Below, in pieces: positions 17,839 through 26,953 of a stretch of DNA of 56,576 nt. The position numbers were made by a program, and so were the translations under genes. The first letter of the stretch is position 1. Each line of letters opens with the position of its first letter. The stretch is from contig JAZDDW010000003.1 in the NCBI GenBank assembly GCA_043809365.1, positions 1 through 56,576 on the forward strand, read 5' to 3'. The notes beneath the pieces are model-generated. The model had not been told where the DNA came from. It saw only the letters and a program-made list of their open reading frames with translations, and made no database searches. The DNA is from CAJAUT01 sp043809365 (GTDB lineage: Bacteria; Patescibacteriota; Microgenomatia; UBA1400; UBA12108).

Positions 17839-18897
17839 TCAACCCCGTATATGGGCTACGACATTCCTCTTAAGTTGACGTAGCAAATCAATCAGCAACT
17901 CCAAATTAATATTTGCATATATCAGTTTTCCTGAGAGAAACTTACGCATTTTGGGAGTATACCAATTTGCGATCTCTCGATTTCTCAGCCCCGCATAACT
18001 CGGAGTCATCTTGAAAGGGATTACTCCCAAAGACAAAAAATGTGAAGAATTAACACAATAACTGCAAACGCACGATTTGCCCATAGCCTCAAACTTGATC
18101 GGTTTAGTTACGTCCGCAAATATGTTTTGGGGCAGTGGATCACTATAACAACGCCTCATTTCTCCTGTCGCCAAGTTTAATACTCCCGACCATTTACCAG
18201 CATAGCAATATTCTTTTCTTTTGACCATAAAATTCTTCAATGTAAAATCATACAATGGTGAAGCAAATTTCTTTCCCAACTCATGGTATCTTGCTTTAGA
18301 GAGATTAGTGAGCAAGGAAAATGGCGTAGTTAATTCGTTTCTCGTTGCCGCTATCTGCGGAGGCGCCCCCACTTCTCGGACACAAATTGATCTAATTTTA
18401 TCAAGATGAGGGATGTACTCGTCTACCATATTGAGCTGTACTACAAAGGAGCACCCGGCAGCTCTGACCTTTTTAATATTATTAAAGAAAACATCAATTT
18501 GTTTTCGCTTAATCAACTCCAAATAGTGGAAAGAAAAAGCAAAATGCAATCTTGATCTATATTCCGTCGGCATCTCCATGAGTTCGTTAAATCTAGTGGT
18601 TTGAGTACCATTCGTCGTGATATTTACATAATGCCCGTTAGCCAGTAGAGCACGAACGATGTCCACAAGCTCAACCGGTATCATTGTCTCCCCAGCTCCA
18701 CAGATACTTATATAAGATATGCCGCCGAGACGTTCTTTGGATAGCGCGGCGGCGATAGTCTTGACGTCATATTTAAATTTAGGTAACTCATTAGTTCTGC
18801 GTCTTTCCTGCAATACATAGCAATAACTACATTTCAAGTTACAAAGAGTCACGGGGAGCAAACATTCAATAAACCGCTTTATTCTTACCATATTCAT
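17839..18897 (-). CDS. Radical SAM protein with C-terminal cysteine cluster
   Basis: The 352-residue protein carries the radical SAM cluster motif C19-xxx-C23-xx-C26 (CNLKCSYC) and an ICGAGETMIP segment equivalent to the GGGEP SAM-binding strand. A second set of cysteines near 235-300 (CYAG, RRCYSD, CVCSYC) resembles a SPASM or twitch auxiliary Fe-S site. The start overlaps the pyruvyl transferase by 32 bases, so the two are co-expressed. The family includes peptide- and sugar-modifying enzymes; the substrate is not evident. The gene is more AT-rich than the plus-strand neighbours. Confidence 0.8.
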   Translation of the reverse strand: MNMVRIKRFIECLLPVTLCNLKCSYCYVLQERRRTNELPKFKYDVKTIAAALSKERLGGISYISICGAGETMIPVELVDIVRALLANGHYVNITTNGTQTTRFNELMEMPTEYRSRLHFAFSFHYLELIKRKQIDVFFNNIKKVRAAGCSFVVQLNMVDEYIPHLDKIRSICVREVGAPPQIAATRNELTTPFSLLTNLSKARYHELGKKFASPLYDFTLKNFMVKRKEYCYAGKWSGVLNLATGEMRRCYSDPLPQNIFADVTKPIKFEAMGKSCVCSYCVNSSHFLSLGVIPFKMTPSYAGLRNREIANWYTPKMRKFLSGKLIYANINLELLIDLLRQLKRNVVAHIRG

Positions 18898-20152
18898 CTT
18901 CTATCTTAACACCTAGCCAAGGAAATAATTGATCTAAGGAAAATATATCCATTCTTTTGGATAGTTTTTCGTTATTTTTTTCTAGTTTCCCTTCTTCCGC
19001 TTTTCGTTTACTTATTAGTGATTTCAATTTATTTGTGACTTCAACTTCGGCTGATGGTTGACCCAAGTCAACAAAGTATTTCAGGTAATGGTCTCCATAG
19101 AGAAATTTGAGGGCATTAATATTCTTATGATTATAGTATTCCCCGCTCGATAAAACTAATACCGGTGTGTTTGTCGACAGGCTGAAAATCAGTCCGTGAT
19201 ACCTGGTAACTACCATGACATCACAACAACTCGTGAGATATTTGATCGTTTGGGCCTGGCTTGATCCCGAGCTAACAATCTTCGTATAACTCGGGGCGGT
19301 TACTTTGATGTTTGAGGGTAATCTTTTCACAAGTTGTTTCATATACCACTTGCCCCACTCCTTATTATTTTCCTTGATCAAGATATGCGGGATCAATACA
19401 AGTTCAACTCGCTCAATTTCGGCTAAATCCGTCAATGCGTGAGCCACGGACTCTAAAATCACCTGTTCACAACCTCGCAACTGGTGCAGACTAATCCCAA
19501 TTCTTAGCCTCTTAGTTCTTGGTAGTAGCAAACCTGTCTTTGTTGGGAGGTTGTAAGCGGAGTCCAGCATGCTAACTATTCTTGGTTTATCAACTCCATA
19601 GTTATCCAACAGATTCGGCGTATTGAGCGGCTTGCGTAGACCAATCAAGCTAGGTAGATTTAAGAAATATCTGGCGAATATTCTGTCAATTCCCTGGAGT
19701 GGTCCAATCGTTTGGCTTGTCATAATCACCTTCCTTTTGTGGAGCGAAAATAGAAACATCAAAAAGAAGGCATAATACAGCCAAGAAGGGCAAAGACTAT
19801 AGATATTTCCTCCCCCTGTAAAATGTAATATGTTATAGCGCAACACACTGCGTACAAACGAGAGTTGTTCTGTCCGAAATAGGTTAATCCCCCATCGATA
19901 GTCCAAAACCGACTTCACCATCAACTTCAGACAATACAGTATTGCTTGATGACCAGCCAGAGGAAAGGGTAGATGTAAATATGCTGATATTCCAAGATAA
20001 GTATGAGACACTGATCTCGCCAAAACTCCCAGTTCAATGGTGGGTTGATGTCTTTTGTACCATTTTATCACCTCTTCAAACATCGCCTCATCTCCCACAT
20101 GATAAAAGCCAGTCTCATTTGTCCCGATATCCGCCAACAACAGTATTTTCAT
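18866..20152 (-). CDS. Polysaccharide pyruvyl transferase family protein (CsaB/WcaK-like)
   Basis: The 428-residue protein begins with a Rossmann-like strand and a YHVGDEAM motif (G20-D21-E22), has HFTGGGNIYSL near 115, TSQTIGPL, and the diagnostic VVTRYHGLIFSLS near 325 of the pyruvyl transferase family. Such enzymes move a ketal-linked pyruvate from phosphoenolpyruvate onto a sugar, as in S-layer anchoring cell-wall polymers and exopolysaccharides. It is first in a two-gene minus-strand unit with the radical SAM protein and starts from a promoter divergent to the methyltransferase at 20174. Confidence 0.88.
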   Translation of the reverse strand: MKILLLADIGTNETGFYHVGDEAMFEEVIKWYKRHQPTIELGVLARSVSHTYLGISAYLHLPFPLAGHQAILYCLKLMVKSVLDYRWGINLFRTEQLSFVRSVLRYNILHFTGGGNIYSLCPSWLYYAFFLMFLFSLHKRKVIMTSQTIGPLQGIDRIFARYFLNLPSLIGLRKPLNTPNLLDNYGVDKPRIVSMLDSAYNLPTKTGLLLPRTKRLRIGISLHQLRGCEQVILESVAHALTDLAEIERVELVLIPHILIKENNKEWGKWYMKQLVKRLPSNIKVTAPSYTKIVSSGSSQAQTIKYLTSCCDVMVVTRYHGLIFSLSTNTPVLVLSSGEYYNHKNINALKFLYGDHYLKYFVDLGQPSAEVEVTNKLKSLISKRKAEEGKLEKNNEKLSKRMDIFSLDQLFPWLGVKIEDEYGKNKAVY

Positions 20153-20163
20153 ATGCTATGCTT

Positions 20164-20169
20164 ATTATA
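20164..20169 (-). promoter_or_regulatory. Divergent promoter region, TATAAT on the minus strand
   Basis: Read on the minus strand this is TATAAT, 11 bases before the pyruvyl transferase ATG at 20152. On the plus strand the overlapping bases 20163-20168 read TATTAT, 5 bases before the ATG at 20174. The 21-base gap thus appears to hold two overlapping outward-facing -10 boxes. Confidence 0.45.
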
Positions 20170-20173
20170 TCTT

Positions 20174-20803
20174 ATGAAAAATTCTACAATTAATCATCTA
20201 GTAAAAACACTGCAAGGATACTATTCCAAGCCACAAGTATTAAAGCGGGCCAGAATTCCAGGAGAAATTATTCATTCGGATATTGAATCTGGCGTAATTT
20301 GGGATTTAGCCAAGAAAGCCATCAAGCCACACGGCTTTGCGCTCGAAGTCGGAACCTGGAAGGGGAATAGTGGTTATATTATTGCCAGTATTTGTGCCAT
20401 GCGTCAAGCTCACCTAATTTGCATCGATAGTTTTAATGGTGATATGGCTTTTGGTGGAGAGGCACACAATCTCGATTTTCTCCGCGATCACGCCCTGGCA
20501 CATCTAAGTAGTTTACCTGTCAGCTTCCTCGTCATGAACTCCACCCAAGCTCACCAGGTCATTGCCGACCACACTTTTGATTTTTGTTTCGTTGATGGAG
20601 ATCATACCGAGCCTGTCGTCAGTCAAGACATCAAGAATTACTACTCCAAAGTCAAACCCGGAGGTATTTATAGTGGCCACGATTATGGTTTTGTGCACGC
20701 TGATCCCAAAATTATTTTTAAAGTCAAAGAAAATGTTGATAAAGTCTGTGGTCGGGTTAAGGTGATTGACACTATCTGGTTCCGTCAAATACCCAATAAA
20801 TAA
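20174..20803 (+). CDS. Class I SAM-dependent methyltransferase (Methyltransf_24-like)
   Basis: I start at the ATG at 20174 just after the divergent -10 region; the frame is open back to 20045 but that part overlaps the opposite gene. The 209-residue protein has motif I as ALEVGTWKGNSG (E58, G60), an ICIDSFNGD acid, and FDFCFVDGDHTEP followed by KPGGIYSGHDYG, the pattern of sugar and small-molecule O-methyltransferases related to TylF. Six bases separate it from the next glycosyltransferase gene. It probably methylates a sugar hydroxyl in the glycan (inference). Confidence 0.85.
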   Translation: MKNSTINHLVKTLQGYYSKPQVLKRARIPGEIIHSDIESGVIWDLAKKAIKPHGFALEVGTWKGNSGYIIASICAMRQAHLICIDSFNGDMAFGGEAHNLDFLRDHALAHLSSLPVSFLVMNSTQAHQVIADHTFDFCFVDGDHTEPVVSQDIKNYYSKVKPGGIYSGHDYGFVHADPKIIFKVKENVDKVCGRVKVIDTIWFRQIPNK

Positions 20804-20809
20804 ACGATT

Positions 20810-22354
20810 ATGATTCCTAAAATTATTCACTATGTCTGGTTAGGTGGCAACGATCAATCTATCAAGCCATACGTCAAAAGTTGGCGGCGTACCAATCCTA
20901 ATTATCACATCATGCTCTGGAACGAAAAAAATATCGACCTTTCTCTTCCTTACTTGCGGGAAACAATTGCGAAAAAAGAGTGGGCGCATGCTTCCAACTT
21001 GATCAGGCTCTTAGCGGTTCAACAATATGGTGGGATCTATCTCGATACCGATATCAAATTACTCAAATCCCTGGACCCACTTCTGCTCAATAAGTGTTTC
21101 TTTGGCTTTCAATTGGTCAAAAAAAACCGCGACTGGGTGAATAACGCAGTTTTCGGAGCCGAAAAAAACCACTGGTTTATCACCAAAATGATAGACCAAT
21201 ATTTATCCGGGCAATACCTGGGCGCAAACATTATCTATACCTTATCTCCCACGATCACAATCGCGCTCTTGGAAGCCGAAGGCTTAACCCACTATTCTGC
21301 CCACGGAGTTTTGGTCAAAGACATTCGGATCTATCCCCGCCCATATTTTTATCCTTACTCCTGGAAAGAAAAAGACATTCGCCCTCGGATTTCCCCACAT
21401 ACTTATACTGAACACACCTGGCTCAAGCGCTGGGATCTACCCGCAGTTATTCCTCCTCTCAAGTTTAGCGCTCACGCAGTTAAATTAGTCATGACCTTGC
21501 TCGTACGGGACGAATCCGACATTGTCGAAGACAATATTTGTTTTCATCTTGCTCACGGTGTGGATCATATTATCGCGATGGATAATAATTCGCTAGACGG
21601 TACGGCTCACATCCTTCACAAATATGAAAAACTAGGAGTATTAACCTATCTACATCAACCTGACAATACTTACGAACAAAGTAAATGGGTTTCCCAAATG
21701 GCGAGCCTGGCGGTCGAAAAACAGGGCGCCACCCATCTCTTTCACGCTGATGCGGATGAGTTTTGGTACCCAGACTCAGGTAATCTCAAAGATGATTTAC
21801 CCGCCAACAATCAAGTCTATTATGTGAACTCGCTCTCCTATTTACCCCCCATCGGAGTCGGGAGATTCTTGGGCATTTTTTGGGTAGTGAACTCACCCAT
21901 TCCCTATTTTGCCCAGATGGATCGGGAGTTAAGCTATCGCTACCTCCTCTACCGCTATCAACCCAAGGTTATGACTTCCAACCTCTTCACTCACATCACC
22001 CAAGGCAATCACAATGTAATCACCAAACTACCCCTTGTCTCTATCACTCCCCCCCATATCCTTATTCATCATTTTCCCGTTAGGTCATATCGTCAGTTTC
22101 GCAACAAAGTTGTCAAAGGAGGAGAGTCTTATCTTCACCACCCCCACCAGGATCCAAGTATCGGTTGGCAGTGGAAAGAGTGGTACCGCCTATATCGAGC
22201 TGGCTTGCTTCGGGATATCTACCGCGCAACTTGTCTGACCTCCCCTGAACGCAAAATTCTTTACTACCGGGGGATTATCAAACGGATTTTTGTTCCTCAA
22301 TCTATCCGCTTTGCCAAATGGGTTTATTGGTTCGGCAAACTTCAACCCAAATAA
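20810..22354 (+). CDS. Fusion: GT32 (DXD sugar-binding) plus GT92/GT2-like glycosyltransferase
   Basis: Residues 1 to about 215 match the GT32 type: IPKIIHYVWLGG at the start, WAHASNLIRLLAVQQYGGIYLDTD with D79-x-D81 as the metal site. From about 222 a second domain begins (VMTLLVRDESDIVEDNICFHL), with DNNSLDGT at 258-265 and D314-A-D316-E in a DADEFW motif, as in the Glyco_tranf_2_4 / DUF23-like (GT92) group. The single 514-residue chain could add two sugars in sequence. It is in an operon with the preceding methyltransferase. Confidence 0.85.
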   Translation: MIPKIIHYVWLGGNDQSIKPYVKSWRRTNPNYHIMLWNEKNIDLSLPYLRETIAKKEWAHASNLIRLLAVQQYGGIYLDTDIKLLKSLDPLLLNKCFFGFQLVKKNRDWVNNAVFGAEKNHWFITKMIDQYLSGQYLGANIIYTLSPTITIALLEAEGLTHYSAHGVLVKDIRIYPRPYFYPYSWKEKDIRPRISPHTYTEHTWLKRWDLPAVIPPLKFSAHAVKLVMTLLVRDESDIVEDNICFHLAHGVDHIIAMDNNSLDGTAHILHKYEKLGVLTYLHQPDNTYEQSKWVSQMASLAVEKQGATHLFHADADEFWYPDSGNLKDDLPANNQVYYVNSLSYLPPIGVGRFLGIFWVVNSPIPYFAQMDRELSYRYLLYRYQPKVMTSNLFTHITQGNHNVITKLPLVSITPPHILIHHFPVRSYRQFRNKVVKGGESYLHHPHQDPSIGWQWKEWYRLYRAGLLRDIYRATCLTSPERKILYYRGIIKRIFVPQSIRFAKWVYWFGKLQPK

Positions 22355-22369
22355 TTGTCAACTTTATGC

Positions 22370-22375
22370 TAAACT
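22370..22375 (+). promoter_or_regulatory. Extended -10 box 7 bases before the PAPS-reductase-like gene
   Basis: TGC-TAAACT lies 7 bases before the ATG at 22383, with the TG element of an extended -10. It supports starting the gene at 22383 rather than at 22290. Confidence 0.5.
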
Positions 22376-22382
22376 TAACCAT

Positions 22383-23060
22383 ATGCAACTCCAGAGAAAA
22401 ATCGCCAAAGCTCGTCAAGTAATTCTTTCCGCCAAAGATAAATGGCCGAGTAAAAATATTGCCATCGCTTGGACGGGTGGTAAGGATTCTACCGTGGTCC
22501 TTCACCTCGTTAGAGAACTTTTTGAGGGCAAGGTTCCTTTTCGCGTGATGTTTAACGATTCCACCCTTGAGTTTCCTGAGATTTATGCTTTTGTCCACAA
22601 ATATACCCAAGAATGGAATCTTGATCTTTTATGGGTCAAGCACCTTCCCCAAGATCTCCAAGCTTATACAAGAGCCAAGAGTAACGAAGAAAAAATGGAA
22701 ATCCTGCGTCTTGCCAAGATTAATGCTCTTAATTATGCCCTTAAAGAGTACCAGCTCCAGGCGTTTTTGTCCGGTATTCGTTGGGATGAGCACGAGGCAC
22801 GTAGTCAAGAAACATATTTTTCTCCTCGCAAAACTCACGTTAGAGTTCACCCTATTCTTAATTTTACTTTGGGCGATATCTGGGAATATATTCGCACTTA
22901 TCAAGTGCCCTACGTCGATCTTTATGATAAAGGCTACAAATCACTCGGCGAAGCACCCTTTACTAAACCAGTCACTGACCCAAGCGGATTAGAACGTGAC
23001 GGCAGAGAAGCCACCAAAGAAAAAACCATGGCCAGATTAAGAAAACTAGGTTATTGGTGA
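22383..23060 (+). CDS. PAPS reductase / CysD-like PP-loop protein
   Basis: This 225-residue protein has the PP-loop TGGKDS (residues 31-36, a variant of SGGxDS), then FNDSTLEFPEIYAF, SGIRWDEHEAR, and HPILNFTLGDIWEYI with a DKGYKSLGEAPF end. That is the layout of the CysD/CysH superfamily, which binds ATP or PAPS for sulfate activation or reduction. The C-terminal Cys of assimilatory CysH is absent. No CysN-type GTPase is next to it. It is followed after 6 bases by a sulfatase-fold gene, so a role in sulfur or sulfate handling on the glycan is suggested but unproven. Confidence 0.82.
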   Translation: MQLQRKIAKARQVILSAKDKWPSKNIAIAWTGGKDSTVVLHLVRELFEGKVPFRVMFNDSTLEFPEIYAFVHKYTQEWNLDLLWVKHLPQDLQAYTRAKSNEEKMEILRLAKINALNYALKEYQLQAFLSGIRWDEHEARSQETYFSPRKTHVRVHPILNFTLGDIWEYIRTYQVPYVDLYDKGYKSLGEAPFTKPVTDPSGLERDGREATKEKTMARLRKLGYW

Positions 23061-23066
23061 TTAACT

Positions 23067-24632
23067 ATGTCCAATCTATTTCTGATCACGCTAGACGCTG
23101 TTAGGCGAGATCACCTAGGTTGTTACGGGTATTCTCGCAAGATTACACCCAATTTGGATAAATTAGCCAAAGAATATCAAAAAATAGATTGGTGCTTTAC
23201 CCCCGCCAGCTATACTTCCGCCTCCGTCCCCTCCATTCTTTCCGCCAAATATCCCACTCACATTTCCACAAGATTTGGAATCACTCTACCCTACGCTTCT
23301 TCCCTGAACGACTTGGCACCCATTACTCAATTAAAAAAGATGGGATATAAAACGGCCGCTTTTACGGCTAATCCCATCACTTCTTCATCTATGAATCGAA
23401 CGCTCAATTTATTTTTTGATTATTTCAGCGATACCTATTCAGAGACCAAACAATCAACACCCTATAAAACATCATCCGAAGTTCTCTCCGAAGTAGTTGC
23501 TTATCTCAAGCAAAATCCTGACAATAATTTTATCTGGATTCACCTCATGGATGCACATGGACCCTACGTACCCTATACAATCAGTAAGTTTGTAGGAGAC
23601 AGACTCTGGAAAAAACAACAAAGTTTACCTCACCTAACGCGAATTATATCTGATACCTTTGATCATGAAACCATTGAAAGTATCTTAACCAAACCAGGCA
23701 CTCAATTTTATCAATTAAGAGATGTTCTCAAAGATGACCAGGGCGGAATTATCGATTTTCAAAAAGATCCTCGGTATTATATTGCTCAATATGATTTAGG
23801 TATTCAACTCATGGATCACACTTTGGGAAGACTTTTTCAATATTTACAACTCCATAATTTATGGGAAGATGCCACCATCGCCATCCATTCGGATCATGGT
23901 GAAACGATGGGCGAAAATGGTTTGTACTTTAATCATGCCTATCTCACCACCCCCGAACTAGCCCTTAGCCCCCTGATCTTTAAATTCGGCCGGCAACAGA
24001 AAGCTAGCGGGAATGTTGCCTCTGCAATCGATATTTTACCGACCCTTCTCGCTTCCAAATCTATTCCTCTGCCCAGGGGGTTGGACGGAATCTCTCTCTT
24101 TGCCTCTAGCTCACGAGTAAATATCTACACAATTGGTCCAAAAGATATCTCTATTATTAATCAAACAAAGCGTACAATCACATCCTTTCATCAGGGAGAT
24201 CTAGATTACAAAGCGCATAAACAACCACAAGCTCAATTACTGCCTATCAAAGTTGCTCAACCTCTCAATCCCCTCAACTTTGCCAATCTCTATTGTTTTA
24301 AATATAAATATCACAAGCATACGGTTCAATTCATTTCTCATTCGTATGACGAACAAGACATTAGTCTCCTGGAACAATGCCGACTCGATCTCCTCAAAAA
24401 TTCCGACAAAGGCAATACTCGCCTAAATTTATCCCCAGCCAGAATTGACAATCTGATCGAGACACTAGTTAGTGAAGATTCACGTAGTGTAATCGAAGTT
24501 CAAGATCAACTGGCAGAATACACAACATGGGTCAAAATACTACAAGCCGAAAACAAAGCCTTAAAGAGAAAAATTTTTCCAGGTCTTAAATTACCCAAAT
24601 GGTTTTCCCAATTCCGCTCTAACAAGATATAA
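23067..24632 (+). CDS. Sulfatase-fold (alkaline phosphatase superfamily) protein
   Basis: The 521-residue protein starts LFLITLDAVRRDHLGCYGY (D10 as first metal ligand), has YTSASVPSILSAKYPTH, and IAIHSDHGETMGENGLYF near 270-290 supplying the DH metal ligands. At the nucleophile position the motif is S53-V-P55-S56-I: the Arg of the formylglycine consensus (C/S-x-P-x-R) is missing, so formylglycine conversion is doubtful. It might be a phospho- or sulfo-ester hydrolase or a phosphotransferase with Ser or Thr as nucleophile. There is no signal peptide. The C-terminal 60 residues look coiled-coil-like. Confidence 0.78.
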   Translation: MSNLFLITLDAVRRDHLGCYGYSRKITPNLDKLAKEYQKIDWCFTPASYTSASVPSILSAKYPTHISTRFGITLPYASSLNDLAPITQLKKMGYKTAAFTANPITSSSMNRTLNLFFDYFSDTYSETKQSTPYKTSSEVLSEVVAYLKQNPDNNFIWIHLMDAHGPYVPYTISKFVGDRLWKKQQSLPHLTRIISDTFDHETIESILTKPGTQFYQLRDVLKDDQGGIIDFQKDPRYYIAQYDLGIQLMDHTLGRLFQYLQLHNLWEDATIAIHSDHGETMGENGLYFNHAYLTTPELALSPLIFKFGRQQKASGNVASAIDILPTLLASKSIPLPRGLDGISLFASSSRVNIYTIGPKDISIINQTKRTITSFHQGDLDYKAHKQPQAQLLPIKVAQPLNPLNFANLYCFKYKYHKHTVQFISHSYDEQDISLLEQCRLDLLKNSDKGNTRLNLSPARIDNLIETLVSEDSRSVIEVQDQLAEYTTWVKILQAENKALKRKIFPGLKLPKWFSQFRSNKI

Positions 24633-24633
24633 T
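24628..24633 (+). promoter_or_regulatory. Consensus -10 box 7 bases before the GT4/GT2 fusion
   Basis: A perfect TATAAT overlaps the stop codon region of the sulfatase gene and sits 7 bases before the ATG at 24641. Confidence 0.5.
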
Positions 24634-24640
24634 CAATTCC

Positions 24641-26905
24641 ATGCGCCGCTCACTTAGTCATCTAAAAATTGTTCCTATCTTTATTTCCTCGTTCACTTTT
24701 CGTTTGTGGCAGCAATATTGTCGGTTGCGAGATCAGTTTTCACCCATGGTGGGGGGTAGTCATAAGTACTATACCCACAAGTTAAGTGAGGGCAATATTC
24801 GCAAATATATCTTGCCCAGCCAGACTTTCAAGCTTTGGAGGTATACTTATCAAGGGCGACAATTTATCTTCCTCAAGTTCATGCAACCAATCACCAAACA
24901 TCTTCTAGCTCTCATTCCTCAATCGGTAAAGAACCAAATTAAACTATTCGGTTCTCTTTTCCATTTTTCTCAAGCCAGTCTCGATCCCCGGATCATCCGC
25001 GAATGGGAACTGTGGAACAAAGCCAGGCCAGACGCCAGTCTCGATATCCTCAATTTTGGGGTCATTTCCTATGATTATCGTTTTCAACGTCCCCAACAAC
25101 TCGCCGTGGCGCTCGCAAAACGTCATCATCGTATCTTTTATATTGAAACAGAATTTTCCTATGCTCTCTCTTCACAGGTAGCCAAAATCAAGGTTAGAAA
25201 AGCCGCGTCAAACGTTTATGTGGTCACCCTCTCCGCTCCCGCCAATTATTTTATCTACCGCGACACGCCTCGCCAGAAAGGGGTTGACATTCTGATGGCT
25301 TCGCTCAAAATCCTCCTCCGCCAAGCTAGGATTATCAATCCAGTTGCCAAGTTGGACCATCCTTTTTGGGGAGTTCTCCGCAGTTCCCTAAGCATGCCCA
25401 TAATCTATGACGTGATGGATTTACACGTTGGGTTCAAAGAATCGGGTAAAACTATCCTAGACAAACATCGCGATCTAGTCCAAAACTCCGATTTAGTGCT
25501 TGCCAGTTCTAACTATCTCAAACGCACCCTTGTCCAAGAAACCACCAACCTGATTATGCTCAAGAATGCCAGTGAGTACTCTCATTTTCGCTCTGCTAGC
25601 AAACCAGGATATTCCCGCCCAAGCGATCTGCGCGAACTCCAAGGACCCATTCTCGGTTACTATGGAGCTCTCGCAGACTGGTTAGACACTGATCTGATTG
25701 AGGACTCCGCTCGCGCCTTCCCCTCCGCCTCCTTAGTTTTTATCGGTCGTATCCAAAATAACCAACTCGAAGTATTAGCCAAAAAGTACCCAAACATTCA
25801 CCTCCTAGGCGAAAAACCTTACCAGGACTTACCCCAATACCTCTCCTACTTCGATGTCTGCCTGATTCCCTTCAAGCTCACACAGTTGATCCAAGCCACC
25901 AACCCCGTTAAGATCTACGAATATTTCGCCGCCGGCAAACCAGTCGTCGCCACTCCCATTCCCGAGCTGAAGGTATATGCCAAACTGCTGTATTTTGGGT
26001 CGACCAGCACACAATTTTGTTCTGCCATCAGCCATGCAATTAAGGAACATTCTACAGAATTGCGCCGTGCCCGTCAGCTAGTTTCCTCCCAAAATACGTG
26101 GGTTATGCGTGCCGAAACTTTGCATACCCAACTAATGCAATTTTTCCCCAAAGTCAGCGTCGTTATTCTCGTTTATAACCATACCGATCTATCAAAAATA
26201 TCCATCGATAGTACCCTCAAACGATCTAAGTATCCCAATCTCGAACTATTAGCTGTTGACAACAAATCAGATGCTAAAACACGCAAAATGCTCAATACCT
26301 ATAGGGGAGTGCCCAATGTCAAAGTGGTCCTTAATCCCGCAAATTATGGTTTTGCCAAGGGAAACAATGTCGGGATGAAGCTAGCCAGCGGGGAGTATAT
26401 CATCCTCTTAAACAATGATGTATGCGTAACGCCTGGTTGGATCGAGCGTCTGGTCTATCATGCTAGAGGCAAGGATATTGGTTTGGTTGGGCCAGTCACC
26501 AATAGTATTGGCAACGAAAGTAAGATTGAGATCGAGTACGACGGGGATAAGGCCAAGGAAATCGAGGAAAAATCTGCTGACTACATCTATGCTCACTGGG
26601 GGGAAGCCCTCAAATTACGCAACATAGCGGCTTTCGCCTGGCTCAAATCTAAAGCTGTCTACCAAAAGCTCGGCGGACTCGACGAGCGTTTTGGCAGAGG
26701 ACTTTTTGAAGATGATGATTATTGCATGAGAGTGTCCAAGGCCAACTTGAAGATCCTGTGTACGAAAGACGCTTTTGTTCATCACTACGGCGGGGCTAGT
26801 ACCAATTGGGGTAGTCCCGAGTATCAACTGCTCTTTAACACTAACAAGGCCAAATTTGAGGCTAAATGGGGAGTGAAGTGGACCCCCCACCAGTATCGTA
26901 AATAA
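24641..26905 (+). CDS. Fusion: GT4-like plus GT2 glycosyltransferase
   Basis: This 754-residue protein has an N-terminal region of about 125 residues rich in basic and aromatic residues. A GT-B domain follows (about 130-500): DYRFQRPQQLA, YDVMDLH, YYGALADWLD and the donor-site run NPVKIYEYFAAGKPVVATP. A GT2 domain runs from about 504 to 754: VSVVILVYNH, ILLNNDV near 588, and FGRGLFEDDDYCMRV. GT4/GT2 fusions of this type are known in glycan loci and allow two consecutive transfers. It begins at its own -10 box and ends 11 bases before the Fic promoter. Confidence 0.85.
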   Translation: MRRSLSHLKIVPIFISSFTFRLWQQYCRLRDQFSPMVGGSHKYYTHKLSEGNIRKYILPSQTFKLWRYTYQGRQFIFLKFMQPITKHLLALIPQSVKNQIKLFGSLFHFSQASLDPRIIREWELWNKARPDASLDILNFGVISYDYRFQRPQQLAVALAKRHHRIFYIETEFSYALSSQVAKIKVRKAASNVYVVTLSAPANYFIYRDTPRQKGVDILMASLKILLRQARIINPVAKLDHPFWGVLRSSLSMPIIYDVMDLHVGFKESGKTILDKHRDLVQNSDLVLASSNYLKRTLVQETTNLIMLKNASEYSHFRSASKPGYSRPSDLRELQGPILGYYGALADWLDTDLIEDSARAFPSASLVFIGRIQNNQLEVLAKKYPNIHLLGEKPYQDLPQYLSYFDVCLIPFKLTQLIQATNPVKIYEYFAAGKPVVATPIPELKVYAKLLYFGSTSTQFCSAISHAIKEHSTELRRARQLVSSQNTWVMRAETLHTQLMQFFPKVSVVILVYNHTDLSKISIDSTLKRSKYPNLELLAVDNKSDAKTRKMLNTYRGVPNVKVVLNPANYGFAKGNNVGMKLASGEYIILLNNDVCVTPGWIERLVYHARGKDIGLVGPVTNSIGNESKIEIEYDGDKAKEIEEKSADYIYAHWGEALKLRNIAAFAWLKSKAVYQKLGGLDERFGRGLFEDDDYCMRVSKANLKILCTKDAFVHHYGGASTNWGSPEYQLLFNTNKAKFEAKWGVKWTPHQYRK

Positions 26906-26915
26906 AGCTTAATAA

Positions 26916-26944
26916 TTGACAGATCTTATATAATCTTATATAAT
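26916..26944 (+). promoter_or_regulatory. Consensus sigma70-type promoter of the Fic-wecB unit
   Basis: TTGACA (26916-26921), a 17-base spacer and TATAAT (26939-26944) form a perfect housekeeping promoter, the only one in the window with a clear -35. The start codon at 26954 is 9 bases after the -10, so the leader is about 2-3 bases. A second TATAAT at 26929 lies within the repeat but has the wrong -35 spacing. Confidence 0.75.
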
Positions 26945-26952
26945 CTTATATA
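26923..26952 (+). repeat. Three perfect tandem copies of a 10-bp sequence before the Fic gene
   Basis: ATCTTATATA occurs three times head to tail, filling the promoter spacer, -10 and leader. One unit is about one helical turn. Each unit boundary recreates a TATAAT, so a change in copy number would shift the -10 relative to the -35 and the start codon. It could be an operator for the winged-helix tail of the Fic protein or a slippage-prone switch; both are inferences. Confidence 0.85.
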
Positions 26953-26953
26953 G

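Noticed and set aside
23067..24632. Calling this gene an active formylglycine sulfatase
   Set aside because: The Arg of the C/S-x-P-x-R motif is replaced by Ile, so only the fold can be claimed.
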